Source: Gemmatimonadota bacterium (lineage in GTDB: Bacteria > Gemmatimonadota > Gemmatimonadetes > Gemmatimonadales > Gemmatimonadaceae). Taken from it: DNA of 8,971 nucleotides. The position numbers and the translations under genes were made by a program. Of this stretch, positions 5,877 to 8,971 are shown in pieces (the stretch's first letter is position 1; every line of letters starts with the position of its first letter). The stretch lies in the NCBI GenBank assembly GCA_028287225.1, contig JAQBPZ010000223.1, forward strand, positions 1 to 8,971, given 5' to 3'. Under the pieces are notes generated by a model. That model saw only the letters and a program-made list of their open reading frames with translations, was not told the DNA's origin and made no database searches.

Positions 5877-6482
5877 ATGCGGCGGTTCGTACGAGCGGGG
5901 ATCATCGTGCCGGTCCTGGCCCTCCTGACGGGAGCGGGGCGCGAGGTGGCGGCGCAGGCGCCGGCGGTGCCGGCGGCCGTGGGACGGCACACGGCGGCCG
6001 ACACGCGGTTCATGCAGGGGATGATCGGCCATCACGCGCAGGCCATGGTCATGGCGGCGATGGCGCCGTCGCACGGCGCCAGCCCGCAGGTCGCGCTGTT
6101 CGCGCGCAAGATCTTCCAGTCGCAGCGCGACGAGATCGAGCTCATGCAGACGTGGCTGCGCGATCACGGCGAGAGGGCGCCCGACGCGAGCGATCCGCAC
6201 GCGGGCATGGACATGAGCATGCCGGGCCACATGATGCTGATGCCGGGCATGCTCACCCCGGAGCAGCTCGCGCAGCTCGACGCGGCGCGCGGCGTCGCCT
6301 TCGACCGGCTGTTCCTCACCTTCATGATCCAGCACCATCGCGGCGCGCTCACCATGGTGGCCGAGCTCTTCGCCGCGCCGGGCTCCGGCCAGGAGCCGGA
6401 GCTCTTCGGCTACGCCACCGGCGTGGACGCCGACCAGCGCGCCGAGATCGAGCGCATGGAGCGCATGCTCGCGGCCCTGTGA
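5877..6482 (+). CDS. Exported DUF305 protein, probable metal-binding four-helix protein
   Basis: This is a 201-residue secreted protein. The signal peptide has MRRFVRAG, the core IIVPVLALLTGAG and a cleavage site after A26-Q27-A28. The mature part is a full DUF305 domain: D42TRFMQGMIGHHAQAM with H52-H53, IFQSQRDEIELM near 80-90, a second half D143RLFLTFMIQHH with H153-H154, and a closing helix DQRAEIERMERM. The paired M-I-x-H-H motifs and seven Met residues within 111-125 suggest binding of a soft metal such as copper. DUF305 proteins are ferritin-like helical proteins often found near copper-handling genes; metal binding here is inference. The upstream ATGs at 5796, 5850 and 5868 would bury the signal peptide. 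It is divergent from the lipoprotein gene, and repeat element B begins 20 bp after its stop. Confidence 0.92.
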   Translation: MRRFVRAGIIVPVLALLTGAGREVAAQAPAVPAAVGRHTAADTRFMQGMIGHHAQAMVMAAMAPSHGASPQVALFARKIFQSQRDEIELMQTWLRDHGERAPDASDPHAGMDMSMPGHMMLMPGMLTPEQLAQLDAARGVAFDRLFLTFMIQHHRGALTMVAELFAAPGSGQEPELFGYATGVDADQRAEIERMERMLAAL

Positions 6483-6581
6483 TGATGCTGCGGGCCATTC
6501 CAACCGCTTCAACGCAGAGGGCGCCGAAGGAACGGCGGGAGGGCGCAGAGGACTGCAACAACCTGAAGCAGTTCTCCGTGC

Positions 6582-6643
6582 CCTCTGTGTCCTCTGTGGT
6601 TAAACGCCGTTGCAAGAGCATTTTACCACAGAGGACACAGAGG
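6582..6643. repeat. Central hairpin of element B, 19-bp perfect stem
   Basis: CCTCTGTGTCCTCTGTGGT (6582-6600) is the exact reverse complement of 6625-6643. The loop side continues with AAA (6602-6604) against TTT (6621-6623). As RNA this would be a very stable hairpin behind the DUF305 gene and ahead of the LVIVD gene. It is the same structure, longer, as the central hairpin of element A. Confidence 0.75.
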
Positions 6644-6665
6644 ACACAGAGGACACAGAGGACAC
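6630..6665. repeat. Four perfect tandem copies of a 9-bp unit
   Basis: AGAGGACAC is repeated four times without change. The run begins within the right arm of the central hairpin and looks like local slippage growth. Element A has only degenerate units at the same place (AGAGGAGAC, AAAGGACAC). Confidence 0.9.
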
Positions 6666-6801
6666 AGATGGGAATGCTTGAGCGGCAGTTCCTCTGCGCC
6701 CTCGCTGTTCCCCCTCTGCGCCCTCCGCGTTGAAGCTGTTGCTTCTCTGGAGCGGTCACCAGCTTGCACCTGCACCACCACCCACCACGTGGAGAATGTG
6801 A

Positions 6802-8649
6802 ATGGAGAGCATCGTGTTTAGTCGTGCAGTGACGCGGGCGCTGGCACTCGCCGCCGGCGCGCTGAGCGTCGTGTCGTGCGCGAGCGCGACGTCGGGCGGG
6901 TCCATGGCCGTGCAGCCGATGCCGCTGCCCCCCATGGCGACCGCCGCATCCACCACCGACCCGCGCGTCGGCCTGCGGGCCGGCGTCACCGACGCCGGCG
7001 TGGCCGCCAGCAACATTCGCCTGGTGTCGCACTCGGCCAAGCCGTCGCTGCTCGACGGCGAAGGCGGCGCGCGCGGGCTGACCTACGCCAACTCCGACCT
7101 CGCCTTCCGCGGCAACTTCGCGTACCAGGGCAACTTCAGCGGCTTCCAGATCTGGGACATCAGCAACCCGGCGCGCCCCGTGCTCCGGAAGACGCTGGTC
7201 TGCGGCACCGGCCAGGGCGATCCGTCCATCTACGGGAACCTGCTCTTCATCTCGTCCGAGGGAACGGGCAACCGCACGGACTGCGGCACGCAGGGCGTGA
7301 GCGAGGCGGTGAGCCGCGACCGCATGGTGGGCGTGCGCATCTTCGACATCTCCGACGTGGAGAACCCGCGCAAGGTCGCCGACATCCAGACCTGCCGCGG
7401 CAGCCATACCCACACGCTCGTTCCCGATCCCACGGATCCCGGCGTCGTCTACGTCTACGTGTCCGGCTCCGCCGGCGTGCGCTCCGCCGAGGAGCTGCCC
7501 GGCTGCGTGGATGCGCCGATCGACTCCGCGAACACCTCGCGCTTCCGGATCGAGGTGATCCGCGTGCCGCTCGCGCATCCGGAGCAGGCGAAGATCGTGA
7601 GCTATGCACGCCTCTTCAACGACCTGGCCGCCCCGCACGCGCACGGCGCCGCCCCGGGCGACTCGGCCGCCCCGCACCGCGCCGCGCCGGCCGGTGCGCC
7701 GGCCCCGGTGCGCTCGGGCCCGAACCAGTGCCACGACATCACCGTCTATCCGGCGATCGGCCTGGCCGGCGGCGCCTGCGGCGGCTACGGGCTGCTCATC
7801 GACATCCGCGACCCGGTCAACCCGAAGCGCCTCCAGGCGGTGGGCGACACCAACTTCGCCTTCTGGCACTCCGCGACCTTCAACAACGACGGCACCAAGG
7901 TGCTGTTCACGGACGAGTGGGGCGGCGGGACGCAGGCGAAGTGCCGCGCGGACGACCCCATCGACTGGGGCGGCGACGCGATCTTCACGCTGCGCGACGG
8001 ACGCCTGACCCAGGGCGCGTACTTCAAGATGCCCGCGGCGCAGACTCGGCAGGAGAACTGCGTGGCGCACAACGGCTCGCTGGTGCCGGTGCCGGGCCGC
8101 GACCTCATGGTGCAGGGCTGGTACCAGGGCGGGCTCGACGTGATCGACTTCACCGACGCCAACCATCCCTTCGAGATCGCGTACTTCGACCGCGGTCCGA
8201 TCGACTCCACGAAGATGGTGACGGCCGGCTACTGGGCGGGCTACTGGTACAACGGCCACATCTACGGCTCGGAGATCGCGCGCGGCCTCGACGTGTTCGA
8301 GCTGACGCCGAGCCCCTGGCTGTCGCAGAACGAGATCGACGCGGCGAAGCTGGTGCGCTGGGACACCTTCAATCCCCAGCTCCAGCCGAAGATCACCTGG
8401 CCGGCGGCGTTCCCCGTGGTGCGGTCGTACCTCGACCAGCTGGTCCGCGGGCAGGGCCTCGCCAGCGCCCGCACCTCCGCCATCGCGTCGCAACTGAACG
8501 CGGCCGAGCGCATGAGCGGCAGCGCGCGCCGCGACGCGCTCAACGCCCTCGCCGTGCAGCTCGACGGCGACGTCAGCGGCGCGGCCGACTCGTCCCGTGT
8601 GCGTGCGATGGCCGCGGCCGTTCGCAACCTCGCCAACGCATCGATGTAA
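6802..8649 (+). CDS. LVIVD-repeat beta-propeller lipoprotein with FIMAH-like tail
   Basis: This 615-residue exported protein starts at an ATG with GGAGA (6791-6795) 6 nt ahead. Its signal peptide ends in a lipobox V23-V24-S25-C26, so it is probably a lipoprotein. A flexible Ala/Pro/Met stretch follows to about residue 70. Repeats of LVIVD type, the blades of a beta-propeller, are visible as FQIWDISNPARPVL (115-128), VRIFDISDVENPRKVA (178-193), LLIDIRDPVNPKRLQ (331-345) and LDVIDFTDANHPFEI (445-459), with a last partial one at LDVFEL (496-501). Histidines in GSHTHT, QCHD, FWHS and VAHNGS recur at blade-like intervals and could bind metal. An Ala/Pro/His-rich insert lies at 276-305. Residues 541-613 are helical (YLDQLVRGQG ... 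IASQLNAAERM ... LNALAVQLDG) and resemble a FIMAH module. It follows the DUF305 gene beyond repeat B and precedes a Tat substrate by 81 bp. The function of LVIVD proteins is not established. Confidence 0.91.
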   Translation: MESIVFSRAVTRALALAAGALSVVSCASATSGGSMAVQPMPLPPMATAASTTDPRVGLRAGVTDAGVAASNIRLVSHSAKPSLLDGEGGARGLTYANSDLAFRGNFAYQGNFSGFQIWDISNPARPVLRKTLVCGTGQGDPSIYGNLLFISSEGTGNRTDCGTQGVSEAVSRDRMVGVRIFDISDVENPRKVADIQTCRGSHTHTLVPDPTDPGVVYVYVSGSAGVRSAEELPGCVDAPIDSANTSRFRIEVIRVPLAHPEQAKIVSYARLFNDLAAPHAHGAAPGDSAAPHRAAPAGAPAPVRSGPNQCHDITVYPAIGLAGGACGGYGLLIDIRDPVNPKRLQAVGDTNFAFWHSATFNNDGTKVLFTDEWGGGTQAKCRADDPIDWGGDAIFTLRDGRLTQGAYFKMPAAQTRQENCVAHNGSLVPVPGRDLMVQGWYQGGLDVIDFTDANHPFEIAYFDRGPIDSTKMVTAGYWAGYWYNGHIYGSEIARGLDVFELTPSPWLSQNEIDAAKLVRWDTFNPQLQPKITWPAAFPVVRSYLDQLVRGQGLASARTSAIASQLNAAERMSGSARRDALNALAVQLDGDVSGAADSSRVRAMAAAVRNLANASM

Positions 8650-8655
8650 CCGTAT

Positions 8656-8698
8656 TGCCTTCTGGAGTTCGCGACGATTCGCGTATGACAGGAAGGCA
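8656..8698 (+). other. Nested hairpin between the LVIVD gene and the Tat substrate gene
   Basis: TGCCTTC (8656-8662) pairs with GAAGGCA (8692-8698), enclosing a second perfect stem CGCGA (8670-8674) and TCGCG (8679-8683) with a 4-nt loop. There is no T-tract, so it may reduce read-through or protect the upstream message rather than fully terminate. The pairing is short and could be chance in GC-rich DNA. Confidence 0.3.
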
Positions 8699-8730
8699 TC
8701 GCGACATTTCCCGCCCCCACCGGAGCACAG

Positions 8731-8971
8731 ATGGATACACCTGAAGATTTTCTCGAGGCACTCGAGCCGCATCTCGCCATCGAGGCGGAGGAGGCCGAGC
8801 ACGCGACCGGGGTCGACCGGCGCGAGTTCATGTTCATGTCGCTCATGGCCGCGGCCGCGACGACGTTCGCGGGGCGTGCCGTGCAGGCCCAGCGCGGCGT
8901 GCACGCCTTCGATGCCGCGGGCGCGCTCGCCGCGGCGCGCGGCATGCCGCAGCAACAGCAGCAGCCGGCTC
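8731..8971 (+). CDS. Tat-exported protein, N-terminal part, possibly an amidase
   Basis: The ATG at 8731 has GGAG (8722-8725) 5 nt ahead, and the frame runs off the window after 80 codons. Residues 1-29 are an acidic, helical extension (EDFLEALEPHL, EAEEAEHATGVD). A twin-arginine motif follows, D29-R30-R31-E32-F33-M34, then the hydrophobic stretch MSLMAAAATTFAG and a possible cleavage site after AVQA (residue 53). This is a Tat signal sequence with an unusually long n-region. A Gln-rich stretch (PQQQQQP) follows near residue 74. From memory, amidase-signature enzymes of Gemmatimonadota-type genomes start in this way, but no catalytic part lies in the window, so the enzyme class is a guess. 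It may share a transcript with the LVIVD gene 81 bp upstream. Confidence 0.82.
   Translation, partial: MDTPEDFLEALEPHLAIEAEEAEHATGVDRREFMFMSLMAAAATTFAGRAVQAQRGVHAFDAAGALAAARGMPQQQQQPA

Larger units (their letters stand above)
6503..6740. repeat. Dispersed repeat element B, same family as element A
   Basis: This non-coding element of about 238 bp lies behind the DUF305 stop. Its ends are inverted: the 19 bases at 6506-6524 (GCTTCAACGCAGAGGGCGC) match the reverse complement of 6718-6736 with one mismatch, and the core GCTTCAACGC is also the core of element A's terminal repeat. Inside are a strong central hairpin (6582-6643) and a run of 9-bp tandem units (6630-6665). The right arm from about 6671 (GGAATGCTTGAGCGGCAGT and on through CTCTGCGCCCTC) is closely alignable with element A from 3221. 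No gene is present, and open frames through it are low-complexity and most likely spurious. Confidence 0.8.

Noticed and set aside
6630..6665. Short tandem array considered as a CRISPR
   Set aside because: The units are 9 bp with no spacers and no cas genes nearby.
6349..8955. An 868-codon open frame on the minus strand under the LVIVD gene and repeat B
   Set aside because: It has low-complexity His/Arg/Val-rich text and runs through the non-coding repeat, while the plus strand has a signal peptide, lipobox and family repeats. It is a shadow frame.

Overview
The window is very GC-rich and reads as chromosomal DNA of an environmental, diderm bacterium. Lipoproteins with lipoboxes, a secretion-ATPase relative, DUF305 and LVIVD-repeat proteins, and dispersed 'accacagagg'-type repeats together suggest Gemmatimonadota or a similar GC-rich soil or sediment phylum. 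This placement is by pattern recognition only; there is no rRNA or other marker gene here.

Layout. (1) 1-471: the 3' part of an L,D-transpeptidase (YkuD) gene whose catalytic cysteine position holds serine. (2) 472-574: a gap with a nested palindrome and a competing hairpin. (3) 575-3022: one large fused protein made of an MshEN-like N-domain, a GspE/PilB-type ATPase core and a receiver domain. Its Walker A lysine, Walker B glutamate, Asp/His-box residues and receiver phospho-aspartate are all replaced, while the zinc tetracysteine is kept. It looks like a pseudo-enzyme used for signalling or as a scaffold. (4) 3030-3336: repeat element A, starting 7 bp after that stop codon and lying between two convergent genes. 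(5) 3359-3801, minus strand: a small conserved-looking 102-residue protein, joined by a TGATG stop/start overlap to the decayed C-terminal end of a sensor histidine kinase. (6) 4032-4739: an unrecognised helical protein, perhaps TPR-like. (7) 4749-5744, minus strand: a lipoprotein with an Ig-like (BIG2) domain, convergent with gene 6. (8) 5877-6482: an exported DUF305 protein, probably metal-binding. (9) 6503-6740: repeat element B, the same family as A. (10) 6802-8649: an LVIVD-repeat beta-propeller lipoprotein with a FIMAH-like helical tail. (11) 8731 to the end: the N-terminus of a Tat-exported protein, possibly an amidase.

How the genes may work together. The right half (DUF305, LVIVD lipoprotein, Tat substrate, and the divergent BIG2 lipoprotein) is entirely cell-envelope or periplasmic and may form one functional neighbourhood. 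The left half carries a degenerate secretion-ATPase/receiver fusion and the wreck of a two-component kinase. The two repeat elements sit directly behind stop codons, contain strong hairpins, and share the same outer and central inverted repeats. They are the best candidates in this window for an incompletely described mobile or regulatory repeat.
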